A stretch of DNA of 35,793 bases, from NCBI GenBank assembly GCA_030621225.1, contig JAUXIB010000006.1, positions 1-35,793 of the forward strand, written 5' to 3'. This document shows, piece after piece, positions 1 through 8,155 of the stretch. A program made the translations under genes and the position numbers. The notes under the pieces are model-generated. The model was not told the DNA's origin. It saw nothing but the letters and a program-made list of their open reading frames with translations, and made no database searches. The DNA comes from a candidate division FCPU426 bacterium (GTDB lineage Bacteria; Oederibacteriota; JAUXIB01). Numbering within the stretch: position 1 is the stretch's first letter; each line of letters opens with the position of its first letter.

Positions 1-70
1 TCAAATCAGATGTTGGTCCAACAACAAGCTGATCGACATCCTTCGAGTCAAGATTTCCGACCTGAAAGGA

Positions 71-105
71 GTTCACTTTTGAATTGAAAATGGTTCACTT
101 TTGAA
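71..105. mobile_element. Possible terminus of an IS21-like insertion sequence (repeated GTTCACTTTTGAA)
   Basis: GTTCACTTTTGAA occurs at 71-83 and 93-105, resembling the multiple terminal repeats of IS21-family elements. No transposase is in the window. Confidence 0.35.
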
Positions 106-215
106 AAGTTCCTAACACAAATGTTCGCACAAATTACAAATCAATGGCCCGCCACAATATAAAAGATATTTTTAACGCGTTGACAACAATCAGTTGTGGT
201 GTTGCTTTTGGGTAT

Positions 216-251
216 AAAAAAAGCCAAAAGCCCCGACTCTTCGGAGCTTTT
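216..251 (-). terminator. Rho-independent terminator downstream of the small (KKKA)n gene
   Basis: Minus strand AAAAGCTCCGA-AGAG-TCGGGGCTTTT (11-bp stem, one T-G wobble) followed by a T-rich tract. Confidence 0.7.
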
Positions 252-279
252 AGCCTACAACTTCTCAATGAGTGTAGAA

Positions 280-387
280 CTACCTTTTCTTCTTGGCCTT
301 TTTCTTCGCCTTCTTCTTGGCCTTCTTCGGAGCCTTCTTCTTGGCCTTCTTCTTCGCCTTCTTCTTCGCCTTCTTCTTCACTGGCAT
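280..387 (-). CDS. 35-aa lysine/alanine-repeat basic protein (histone H1-like, nucleoid-associated type)
   Basis: Minus strand reads MPVKKKAKKKAKKKAKKKAPKKAKKKAKKKAKKKR*. AAGGAGGAG Shine-Dalgarno lies just upstream of the ATG and a terminator follows. Not in the supplied ORF track. Confidence 0.75.
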   Translation of the reverse strand: MPVKKKAKKKAKKKAKKKAPKKAKKKAKKKAKKKR

Positions 388-532
388 AGGAACTCCTCCT
401 TTTTTGTAAAACTCTATTAACATATTAGCACTCTGTTAATTTTCAATGCAAGGACTTTTTTTGTTTTTTTTGTTTTTTTTCTCTTAACAAAAAAACACAG
501 CCGATGTTTTTTTACCACGCGTTTTTCAAACA

Positions 533-1468
533 TTATGTCAAACGATAAACCTTCATCGCGTTATCATAATATATCTTACGCAATACTTCTTCCGGCAGAT
601 CCATGCCCCGTACTGTCACCGGCCGTGCCGCGTCCGCGTCATCGATCGGACTTATAAAGTCTTCGCTTCCTTCCCATAACTTCTGCTGCACGTAGTAGCG
701 CGAAGCAAAATATGCTTGGTCTCCTCCATGATAAGTTACCAAATCAGTACCAAAAATAATACGCTCCGCGTGCTCGACAATAAACTGCCTCGCCTCGTCC
801 CGCTTGGCAGATAACTCACGAGCAACCCACTTAGTCGCCGAAGTATCCAAATACAAATTCGAAAAACGCGCCAGCAATTCAGCCAAGTGCGGCAGTTCTT
901 CCGGGTTTCCACCAAAATGTGCCGCTACAAAATTTATGCCGGGATACGCGGCTAGCGCACCCGTCAGTTGGCGGTAGTTATCCCGTTTACTGAGAAACTT
1001 ACGCTTATCGCTGTAACACCGCTGAAACCAGATATCCGGGTCGGCGATATGCACAAGGGCCGCCAGCTTTAACTCGGCCATCCCTTCAAATATAGGACGC
1101 AACCGCTCGTCATCCAAATATAATCCCTGTTTGTAATTAAACTCCGGCTTGAACCAAAACTTCATAGCTACCGCCCCGTTCGCTCGCTGCCGCTCCATTA
1201 CCGGCACATTCTTTTCACGCAAAGCCGCCGCGTTATTCAGCTGTGAATAATCCGGCCAGAGCGCAAAATGCAGGAAATCTCCGTGCCGCTGCCGCAGGGG
1301 GGACGTTTCCTCCGGTGAACTAACAGCGATCATCCTCTTCATACCATATAACTGTGCTATTTCCACTAGCAGATCGGCGCTCTTTGAGTCGGTGAGATGC
1401 ACATGAGCATCAATGATGGACAAAGGGAATTTTCTACGCGGAGGATTACTGAAATCTATCTCGTTCAA
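533..1468 (-). CDS. Amidohydrolase family (amidohydrolase_2-like TIM-barrel metal-dependent hydrolase)
   Basis: N-terminal IIDAHVHL motif, VAAHFGG, FGTDL. Tracker start is a TTG codon, so the exact start is uncertain. Confidence 0.8.
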   Translation of the reverse strand: MNEIDFSNPPRRKFPLSIIDAHVHLTDSKSADLLVEIAQLYGMKRMIAVSSPEETSPLRQRHGDFLHFALWPDYSQLNNAAALREKNVPVMERQRANGAVAMKFWFKPEFNYKQGLYLDDERLRPIFEGMAELKLAALVHIADPDIWFQRCYSDKRKFLSKRDNYRQLTGALAAYPGINFVAAHFGGNPEELPHLAELLARFSNLYLDTSATKWVARELSAKRDEARQFIVEHAERIIFGTDLVTYHGGDQAYFASRYYVQQKLWEGSEDFISPIDDADAARPVTVRGMDLPEEVLRKIYYDNAMKVYRLT

Positions 1469-1733
1469 TGTCTGATACTTTCGGAAAAATCTTTTTTACC
1501 ACAGAGCCACGAAGAACACAAAGGAAAGACTTTTTAGAGTTTTATCTTTTCTAAATTCGTCCAATCCCTGGAACGCCCCTACATACCGCCTGCCGCCTGC
1601 CTTGAGCGAGCATCGCTTGCAAGCCGAAGGGTTATCCCAAAAAAAGAGTCGTTCATAACGTTGTGTCGTCGTGGTAAGTGCTGTTATCCAAAAAAGAGTT
1701 GTTAACGTCGTGTCGTCGTGGTCAAAGATTTTT

Positions 1734-2009
1734 TTACCATATTATCCAAACCAGCAACAAGACAACCAGCGTCCCGCTCAACCAAAAAAGATTATTCGTT
1801 CGCAACCGTTCCCAAAATGTAGCCGGACGCCGTATCAAGCGCCGCCCCGTAACCTTCATGCCCCTCGCCCCGGCAAACGCCGCCAGGCAGCTCTGACTGC
1901 AAAAATAATACGTCTGCTTTTTTAAAATAAGACTAAGCGCGCTATTTTCATCAACCGCCATACCGCAAACAGGGTCTCTTGTTTTTTTATTTAACACAAG
2001 AATGTTCAT
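1734..2009 (-). CDS. YHS-domain protein with C-terminal transmembrane helix
   Basis: DPVCGMAVDENSAL...YYFCSQSCLAAF YHS signature; hydrophobic C-terminus LFWLSGTLVVLLLVWIIW. Overlaps the upstream HEAT gene by 4 nt. Confidence 0.8.
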   Translation of the reverse strand: MNILVLNKKTRDPVCGMAVDENSALSLILKKQTYYFCSQSCLAAFAGARGMKVTGRRLIRRPATFWERLRTNNLFWLSGTLVVLLLVWIIW

Positions 2010-3232
2010 TCAGTAAATCGTTCCTCTATTTTCACAACGGCTCGCCGGGCGCTGTTACGCACCTCTGCCGAATTACTATCTTCCATAAACGGCTTTATCA
2101 ATCCCAGCGCCTCGCGGCCGCCAAGTTCAGCCAGCGCCCGGATCGAGGCCAAGCGCGTACTCTCCCCCGCCAAACTATCGATCACTAACTGGTATCCTCG
2201 TCTATCTCCCATCCGACCAAGATACTCCGCGCAATATAAACGCACCGCTTCATCTTCATCTTCTATATGTTCGCGCAAGGCCTTGCGGAATTCCTCCCGT
2301 CTTTTATAAAGCAGGTCCAAGCCAAGCTGGAAATGCAAACTGCGATTGCGCCCCTGGCTATCCAGCGTAGGCCGCAGATAGTTCTCGCGCGCATCCGTCA
2401 GACACGCCCGGTAAAGTTCGGAGAAAGCCTCCGGCGCCCGACAGCGCAAGAGGATGGCGTGATATGTTTTTTGCCGCAAACGCTGACGCACCCCTCTCGC
2501 CGAGCGAAAAACATCCAGCGGATATTCCCTGGCTAGTTTTTCCAAGTAATATAACGCGGCATCCGTCTCGGCTTTTTCCAAAAAAAACCCGATCTCCTTT
2601 TTGCTCGGAGTTACTTTCATCTCCCCTGCCAGATTAAATCTAACCGCTGCTTCTAATACCAACGGCCTGGCCTCGGGACGGCTGCGCATCAGACGCCAAA
2701 TAAAATCACGCTCAATCCCCTCCTCATAAAGCTGAAATAAAGCTACCAAACGCTCTTGCGAAAGTGCATGTCCCAAGAGCTCGTCGCGCTCCGAACCTTT
2801 TACCAATTCCGCCATCTCATCGCGGGCAACGATATATTTGCTCAGGTCCAAAACATGCGCGCCCGCTTCCACTTTATCACGCAACACAGCACACACCGCC
2901 GCCGCTGTCTGACGATCGGCGAAACAACCGCTGACCACACGATAAAGCACTCGCCCTTTCTTCATAAAGGGAAGCAAGCGCACGGGCAAAGCCAGCTCTT
3001 TTTTGGCTTCAGCGTAATAATAATTAGCCAGCGCCCATAACTGTACACTATACGTCGCCGCGGGTTCTCCGGAACAATTCATGGCAACTGCCGCCGCCAG
3101 CTCGGTTTTTGCTTGCGCGCCGCTTTTCTCCAAGGCCTGCTGGTATAATTCCGCCAACGGCGCGCCGCTTGCTACCGAAACGGCAAGCAACAGCGCACTG
3201 CTCGATAACATCAACAGCAAAGTTTTCTTCAT
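2006..3232 (-). CDS. HEAT-repeat domain secreted/periplasmic protein
   Basis: Signal peptide MKKTLLLMLSSSALLLAVSVASG; C-terminal HEAT-like repeats (AVRLYCAEYLGRMGDRRGYQLVIDSLAG). Start moved from 3268 to 3232, where AGGAGA lies upstream. Confidence 0.65.
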   Translation of the reverse strand: MKKTLLLMLSSSALLLAVSVASGAPLAELYQQALEKSGAQAKTELAAAVAMNCSGEPAATYSVQLWALANYYYAEAKKELALPVRLLPFMKKGRVLYRVVSGCFADRQTAAAVCAVLRDKVEAGAHVLDLSKYIVARDEMAELVKGSERDELLGHALSQERLVALFQLYEEGIERDFIWRLMRSRPEARPLVLEAAVRFNLAGEMKVTPSKKEIGFFLEKAETDAALYYLEKLAREYPLDVFRSARGVRQRLRQKTYHAILLRCRAPEAFSELYRACLTDARENYLRPTLDSQGRNRSLHFQLGLDLLYKRREEFRKALREHIEDEDEAVRLYCAEYLGRMGDRRGYQLVIDSLAGESTRLASIRALAELGGREALGLIKPFMEDSNSAEVRNSARRAVVKIEERFTE

Positions 3233-3324
3233 AGTTTGATCATCTCCTAAATATAATTTCCTAGTCATTATACTACACCACTACCGCCTAAATCACACCG
3301 TAATGACATAATCATCGAAATGAA

Positions 3325-3353
3325 TTGACATCCCAGCTGCATGGAATTATTAT
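3325..3353 (+). promoter_or_regulatory. Sigma70-like promoter TTGACA-17-TATTAT upstream of the GH20-like gene
   Basis: TTGACA 3325-3330, 17-bp spacer, TATTAT 3348-3353; only 9 nt to the ATG at 3363. Confidence 0.6.
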
Positions 3354-3362
3354 TGTAATCTA

Positions 3363-4763
3363 ATGGTTATGCGCAGCAAACTTCAGAGAATATTTTCATC
3401 TATAGTAGCGCTCCTATCACTTAGTCTTGTGTTTTCCTTATCGCCGGCTCTGGCTAAACCAAAACTACTGCCAAAACCTCAAAAAGTAAAATGGCTAAAG
3501 GGAGAAGGTGCCGCTGGCCCACTTACGGTAATCACCATTAATAATGTCACGGGCAGCCCCGGTCAGACTCTTTACGATAATTTTCTCAAAAAACTTCCCA
3601 AGCAGGGGCTGGGCAGTGAAGGCTATTTATTAGAAGTAAGCGCCGAAAAAACGGTGATCATCACCCCGCACACCTGGGGCTACCTGCGCGCCCAACAGAC
3701 ATTAAAACAATTGCGTGACCCTCAGGGCAACTATACTTATTGCCAGATCGCCGACTGGCCAACGGATTTCTGGCGCGGCGCGCATTTTCTTATTCCCAAC
3801 GCCTCCGCTCAGCCGGCGATCAAAAAACTGATCAGCGAAGTGCTGGTTCCGTTGAAATGCAACGTCTTCTTACTAGGGGTAGGCTATAGCTACCAGTTCC
3901 CGTCCCACCCGGAAATAAAACAGAACGGCGCCTGGAGCAAGCAACAGATGCGGGAGATCGCCGCGCTCTGCCAGCAAAACGGCATTATCTTCATTCCCGA
4001 GATGGGCTGTCTCGGCCATCAGTCTTGGGGTACGCCACCCCATGCCCTGCTGCGCGCCTACCCGGACTTTGAGGAACCGTCTGAAATAGATCCCAAATCC
4101 TCGGATTTTTACTGCCGCTCCTGGTGCCCACTTCACCCGCAAGTGAACAGCGTAGTTTTTGATCTGATCGACGACCTGCTGGACGCCTGCCAAAGCAGCT
4201 ACTTCCACGTAGGTCTGGACGAGGTATTCGTTATCGCCAGTGAGAAGTGCCCGCGTTGCCGGGGCAAGGACCCGGCGGATCTATTCGCTAAGGCGGTTAA
4301 TGACCTCTATGGGCACATTACTACTAAACGCCGCAAGCGGATGTTGATGTGGGGAGACCGACTACTCAGCAGCGCCAGGACGCCCTATGGCGCGTACGCC
4401 TCTTCCGCTAACGGCACGGACGACGCCATAGACATGATTCCCAAGGACATCATCATCTGTGATTGGCACTATTCCTATTTTGAAGAATACCCTTCGCTAC
4501 GCACCCTTACTAAAAAGGGGTTTCACGTCTGGCCTGCCGTCGCTTATGACCAGCGCGCCGCGCGCGCCTTTCAATACGCCGCACGATCACTAAAGGGAAA
4601 TAAGTCCCTGGGCACGCTTTCCACTACCTGGTGCACCGCTGACAATATTGCCTACCTACTCAGCAGCGCTTCACCGCCCGCCGGATTCACCTACGCCGAC
4701 AAGGCCCGCGCCCGGGCAAAAGCTCTGCAGGCCGTCCTCGCCGAATCATGGAATCCTGATTGA
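3363..4763 (+). CDS. Glycoside hydrolase family 20-like (beta-N-acetylhexosaminidase-type), secreted
   Basis: Signal peptide; catalytic-domain motif FHVGLDEVF and MLMWGDRLL; overall GH20-like TIM barrel. Confidence 0.7.
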   Translation: MVMRSKLQRIFSSIVALLSLSLVFSLSPALAKPKLLPKPQKVKWLKGEGAAGPLTVITINNVTGSPGQTLYDNFLKKLPKQGLGSEGYLLEVSAEKTVIITPHTWGYLRAQQTLKQLRDPQGNYTYCQIADWPTDFWRGAHFLIPNASAQPAIKKLISEVLVPLKCNVFLLGVGYSYQFPSHPEIKQNGAWSKQQMREIAALCQQNGIIFIPEMGCLGHQSWGTPPHALLRAYPDFEEPSEIDPKSSDFYCRSWCPLHPQVNSVVFDLIDDLLDACQSSYFHVGLDEVFVIASEKCPRCRGKDPADLFAKAVNDLYGHITTKRRKRMLMWGDRLLSSARTPYGAYASSANGTDDAIDMIPKDIIICDWHYSYFEEYPSLRTLTKKGFHVWPAVAYDQRAARAFQYAARSLKGNKSLGTLSTTWCTADNIAYLLSSASPPAGFTYADKARARAKALQAVLAESWNPD

Positions 4764-4787
4764 TTTTTGCGGGGAGTCCGCCAGATC

Positions 4788-4840
4788 CTCACCCCAGAGG
4801 TGTAACACAAGGCAGCACGTAGTCTCACCTCTGGGGTGAG
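4788..4840. repeat. Perfect 15-bp inverted repeat CTCACCCCAGAGGTG / CACCTCTGGGGTGAG with 23-nt loop
   Basis: Arms 4788-4802 and 4826-4840 are exact reverse complements. Confidence 0.9.
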
Positions 4841-4850
4841 TGCGTTTGCT

Positions 4851-4990
4851 GACCCCTGACCACCGACCACCGACCACCGTCTTCTCATAGCTCGTTGGCC
4901 GTTCCCCTGTGTCCCGTGTACCTTATTCAGAATTCATAACTCAGAATTCATAATTCCTTTCCCCGTATACTGCCTACTGTATACTTTCAT
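4851..4990. repeat. Degenerate heptad array, 20 units in one phase
   Basis: GACCCCT GACCACC GACCACC GACCACC ... CCTTATT CAGAATT CATAACT CAGAATT CATAATT CCTTTCC CCGTATA CTGCCTA CTGTATA CTTTCAT. Confidence 0.8.
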
Positions 4991-4994
4991 AAGC

Positions 4995-6032
4995 TTACCA
5001 TCCCATAAAATATCCCGCTACGCCCACCGCCATACCCACCGCCAAATTCACCAGCTTAACTCCAAAAAAATCGCGGCGTGAATGCGCCAGCAGCGGCAGC
5101 ATACCGTGTCCGTCCTGAACCACGGAATTAGCCAACAGAATACTCAAGGGGATAGTTCCCTGGGCAAAGAGCGTAACGAAGATCAAATGAGGCCCCGATT
5201 CGGGGATCAGGCCGATAAGACAAGCCAACAGGATCAGGGGAATCGCGTGCTTGACGCCGTAGGCTGCCAGATCAATGGTTCCCATATCCAGCTGGTGGAG
5301 CAACAGATGCGTCAGCAGCAACGCGCCCAGCGTCCAAAGAAACACGCGTGGCAGATGCTCCCGCGCCACGTGCCGCCATAAATGTTCCTCTAAAAAATGC
5401 TCCGGCACTGTAACGACGATAAAGACCCCTACAATCGCGGCACAAAGCATAGTTACCCTGATCCAGTCCCAGTCTGCCGCGCCAATGGCGCCGCTTAGCA
5501 GGCCAAAGATAAATAACGCCAGAACCAGTGTCAACACTCCCCGCGGTAATGAAAGTTTTCGCCAGTAGTTTCCCACCTGTCGGAAGGCAAGGCAGTCACA
5601 AGCCTCCTTGCGGTGCAACTTCAATCCCAAACAATCTTGCGGTCGACCAAAAGAACGCCCCTTTAAAAAGAGATCCGTCAACGCTCCGGCCACAACTCCC
5701 AGCACGCATAAAACCACCATAATCAACAGCGCCTGGCGCGGGAACATCGCCAGCATCACAAAGGCCTCATCGCCGCTGGTGGCGATCATCGCCGCGACTA
5801 AGGCCCCAACAGAGACCACCCTGTGACCATAGAGTGCGACCACCGCAAAAGCGCCCAGGCAGCCCGGAGTTCCCCCCAAGATAACCGCCAGTAGATATCC
5901 GCTCCATTTGTTGGCTGCCAGTTTCAACTTCCAGATCCCCTGGCTGGCCACATTTAGATACTCTACTATCAGCATCATCAGAAAAACGAAAGCTGAGATC
6001 ATTAAGCTGTGTTTTAGTACCTCAATTAACAT
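4995..6032 (-). CDS. Putative 10-TM heavy-metal/manganese exporter (ArsP_2 / DUF2899-like)
   Basis: Polytopic membrane protein with GGTPGCLGAFAVVALY and ATSGDEAFVMLAMFP, a central CxC-containing loop, and LIGLIPESGPH. Start MLIEVLKHS at 6032 preferred over 6074. Confidence 0.65.
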   Translation of the reverse strand: MLIEVLKHSLMISAFVFLMMLIVEYLNVASQGIWKLKLAANKWSGYLLAVILGGTPGCLGAFAVVALYGHRVVSVGALVAAMIATSGDEAFVMLAMFPRQALLIMVVLCVLGVVAGALTDLFLKGRSFGRPQDCLGLKLHRKEACDCLAFRQVGNYWRKLSLPRGVLTLVLALFIFGLLSGAIGAADWDWIRVTMLCAAIVGVFIVVTVPEHFLEEHLWRHVAREHLPRVFLWTLGALLLTHLLLHQLDMGTIDLAAYGVKHAIPLILLACLIGLIPESGPHLIFVTLFAQGTIPLSILLANSVVQDGHGMLPLLAHSRRDFFGVKLVNLAVGMAVGVAGYFMGW

Positions 6033-6192
6033 ATGGGCATATACTAGTCCAGCGCGCTGTGGTCTACAAGACATTTATCGTTAAACAATTAGGTGTATTA
6101 TGTGGAAAAACATCCCCGAATGGCTTGACATAGTCATAGTAGAATGATAGTCTTTTTTCACATTCAGTCATCAGGGAACCAAGGAGGAATCT

Positions 6193-7182
6193 GTGCGTAA
6201 ATCAAAGATCGTAACACTTATGGTGTCTTTCGCTTGCCTGTTCGCGTTTGGCCTGGCGGATGCCCTTTATGCCCAAAAGATCCGGGTCGCTGTTACGCAG
6301 CTAAAAGCGAAGAAGGGCATCGACAAAGATTACGCCGAGTTGATGACCGATGTCATCCGTACCGAACTGTTCGAATCCGGCAAATTCGAGGTAATGAACC
6401 GCGAGGATATGGTTGCCGTGTTGGGTGAGCTAAAATTTCAGGAATCAGGCGCCTGTAACAGTACCGAATGCGCGGTAGAGATGGGTAACGCTCTCGGCGT
6501 TGAAAAAATGGTCGCCGGCTCGGTAGGCAAGATGGGCAAGACATTCGTGATCAACATAAAGCTGATCGATATTCAACAGATGAAGAACGAACAGTTGCTC
6601 TCTGAGTATCACAAAGGATCGGAAGATGATTTGCCCGACACCCTCGCCAAGCTGATCAGCCGTATGGCCAAGAAGGTATCAACAGACAGCAAAAAAGAAA
6701 AGGTCGTCGCTAAGAAATCCGGCAAGACACGCCGCAAAACCACAACTAAGAAGAAACCCGCGCCGCAGAGAGAGAGCTATTCGTCCTCAGGCGGCGGACT
6801 CTGGAGCCGCACCGATTTTAAAGTAGCTGGGATAACCGGCACTGTCACCGCTATAACCGGTGTGATCTTCATGGCTTCCGCCAGTAGTGCCTTCACCGAG
6901 CATGAAGCAGCCTACGCGCTATACCAGGATGATCGCACTGACGAAGCAACCGTGCAAAGCCTGTTCGTTGATGCTCAGGACAAATACGATTCATACAAGT
7001 CAAAGCAGACCCTATTCTGGACGTCACTGTCCATCACTGGCATCTGTTACGGATACTGCGGTTATTTATTTATGTTCAAGCGCGGTAGTGGCAGCGCTAA
7101 GAATCCCCAGGAAGAACCGAAATTCTACGCCGGACTTGGACAAAACCACGAATATGAAATGTCTTGGAAATATAAATTCTAG
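6193..7182 (+). CDS. CsgG/LpoB-like N-terminal domain secreted protein with C-terminal transmembrane segments
   Basis: GTG start with AAGGAGG upstream; signal peptide; IRVAVTQLKAKKGIDKDYAELMTDVIRTELFESGKFEVMNREDM is CsgG/LpoB-like; basic linker and two hydrophobic segments follow. Confidence 0.65.
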   Translation: MRKSKIVTLMVSFACLFAFGLADALYAQKIRVAVTQLKAKKGIDKDYAELMTDVIRTELFESGKFEVMNREDMVAVLGELKFQESGACNSTECAVEMGNALGVEKMVAGSVGKMGKTFVINIKLIDIQQMKNEQLLSEYHKGSEDDLPDTLAKLISRMAKKVSTDSKKEKVVAKKSGKTRRKTTTKKKPAPQRESYSSSGGGLWSRTDFKVAGITGTVTAITGVIFMASASSAFTEHEAAYALYQDDRTDEATVQSLFVDAQDKYDSYKSKQTLFWTSLSITGICYGYCGYLFMFKRGSGSAKNPQEEPKFYAGLGQNHEYEMSWKYKF

Positions 7183-7200
7183 TCAGGGAGGAATAGGACG

Positions 7201-7962
7201 ATGAGAAAGAAGATAACGCTGGGCGTAACAATCCTTGCCGCAATAAGTCTCGTGCTGTGTCTGCCCGCCTGCAAGAAGGCGCTTACCGAAGGCCCTGATG
7301 CTCATACCAACCCACTCGACCCGAGTAACCCTAGTTATATCAACATCACAATCGACGGCACCATCGATGCTGACTACGGCGCTGCCATAGGTTCGGGCGC
7401 AAACACAGCTATCGGGTGTACCGGACTGGATATAAAAAAAGTCTTCGTGATCGATTCCGCTAATTACTGGCACTTCTTTGTCGAACTGAACCAGGGCTGG
7501 TGGGGAGTGGCAGGTGGTTATCTGGCTATTTATCTTGAGTGGGCCCCGGGCGGAGCCCCGCTGGGTATAGAAACCAGCGCAGGCCAACAATATTTTAGCG
7601 GTTTGTTTGATCCTGAGGGAGTAATCTGGTGGGATCTCGACCCCGGGGTAAACTTCGTTGACTTCTACACCTACGACCCAATTCTCCCGGGCTGGAATCT
7701 CACACCACTGCAACCCTTAGCCGCAGCAAATAAATCCACTCCCAGTATATCCCCGGTAAACGGTCATTTGGAAGTACGTGTACCCAAGAGCTATTTTGGC
7801 GCGACGCCTCCCGCAAGCCTCAGAGTACAAGTGCTTTCCTACTTAGCTGGAGCTATGATCACCTCTTGGGATCAGGTCCCGGGTCAAGGTTTGGGAGAAT
7901 GCTACTCTTTTTGTTGTCCGAGCGTACTAAATGCTATTACGGTCACGGCAACGAACAATTAG
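7201..7962 (+). CDS. Lipoprotein of unknown function
   Basis: Lipobox LCLPAC; GGGAGGAATAGG upstream of ATG; 18 nt after the preceding CDS. Confidence 0.7.
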   Translation: MRKKITLGVTILAAISLVLCLPACKKALTEGPDAHTNPLDPSNPSYINITIDGTIDADYGAAIGSGANTAIGCTGLDIKKVFVIDSANYWHFFVELNQGWWGVAGGYLAIYLEWAPGGAPLGIETSAGQQYFSGLFDPEGVIWWDLDPGVNFVDFYTYDPILPGWNLTPLQPLAAANKSTPSISPVNGHLEVRVPKSYFGATPPASLRVQVLSYLAGAMITSWDQVPGQGLGECYSFCCPSVLNAITVTATNN

Positions 7963-7996
7963 ATAGTTATCTTCAGCTAGAACTGCTAGCGCTATA

Positions 7997-8021
7997 AAAG
8001 GGCTCCCTCTGGGAGCCCTTT
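7997..8021 (+). terminator. Rho-independent-type hairpin after lipoprotein gene
   Basis: AAAGGGCTCCC-TCT-GGGAGCCCTTT, perfect 11-bp stem. Confidence 0.8.
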
Positions 8022-8030
8022 GTATTTCCC

Positions 8031-8155
8031 CGTATACCCATAGCTCGTAGCTCGATACTCGCAACTTGTATCTTCCGCCTTCGGCAAGCCTACGGCGTGA
8101 CAACAAGGGACCTGTCCCTGGCTACGAACTACGAGCTACTAGCTACTAATTTTTT
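8031..8155. repeat. Heptad array interrupted by a TCCGCC...GGCG palindromic element
   Basis: Left TCGTAGC TCGATAC TCGCAAC TTGTATC; right GCTACGA ACTACGA GCTACTA GCTACTA; about 48-bp interruption at 8073-8120. Confidence 0.75.

Noticed and set aside
144-420. Ser/Pro- and Leu/Arg-rich plus-strand ORFs (81 and 74 aa)
   Set aside because: They are antisense shadows of the minus-strand (KKKA)n gene; no RBS and low-complexity translation.
1671-1925. Plus-strand ORFs of 84 and 72 aa
   Set aside because: Overlap dispersed repeats and lie antisense to the YHS gene; no domain.
6123-6151. TTGACA upstream of the CsgG-like gene as a promoter
   Set aside because: Only a weak -10 (TAGTCT) at correct spacing; not called.
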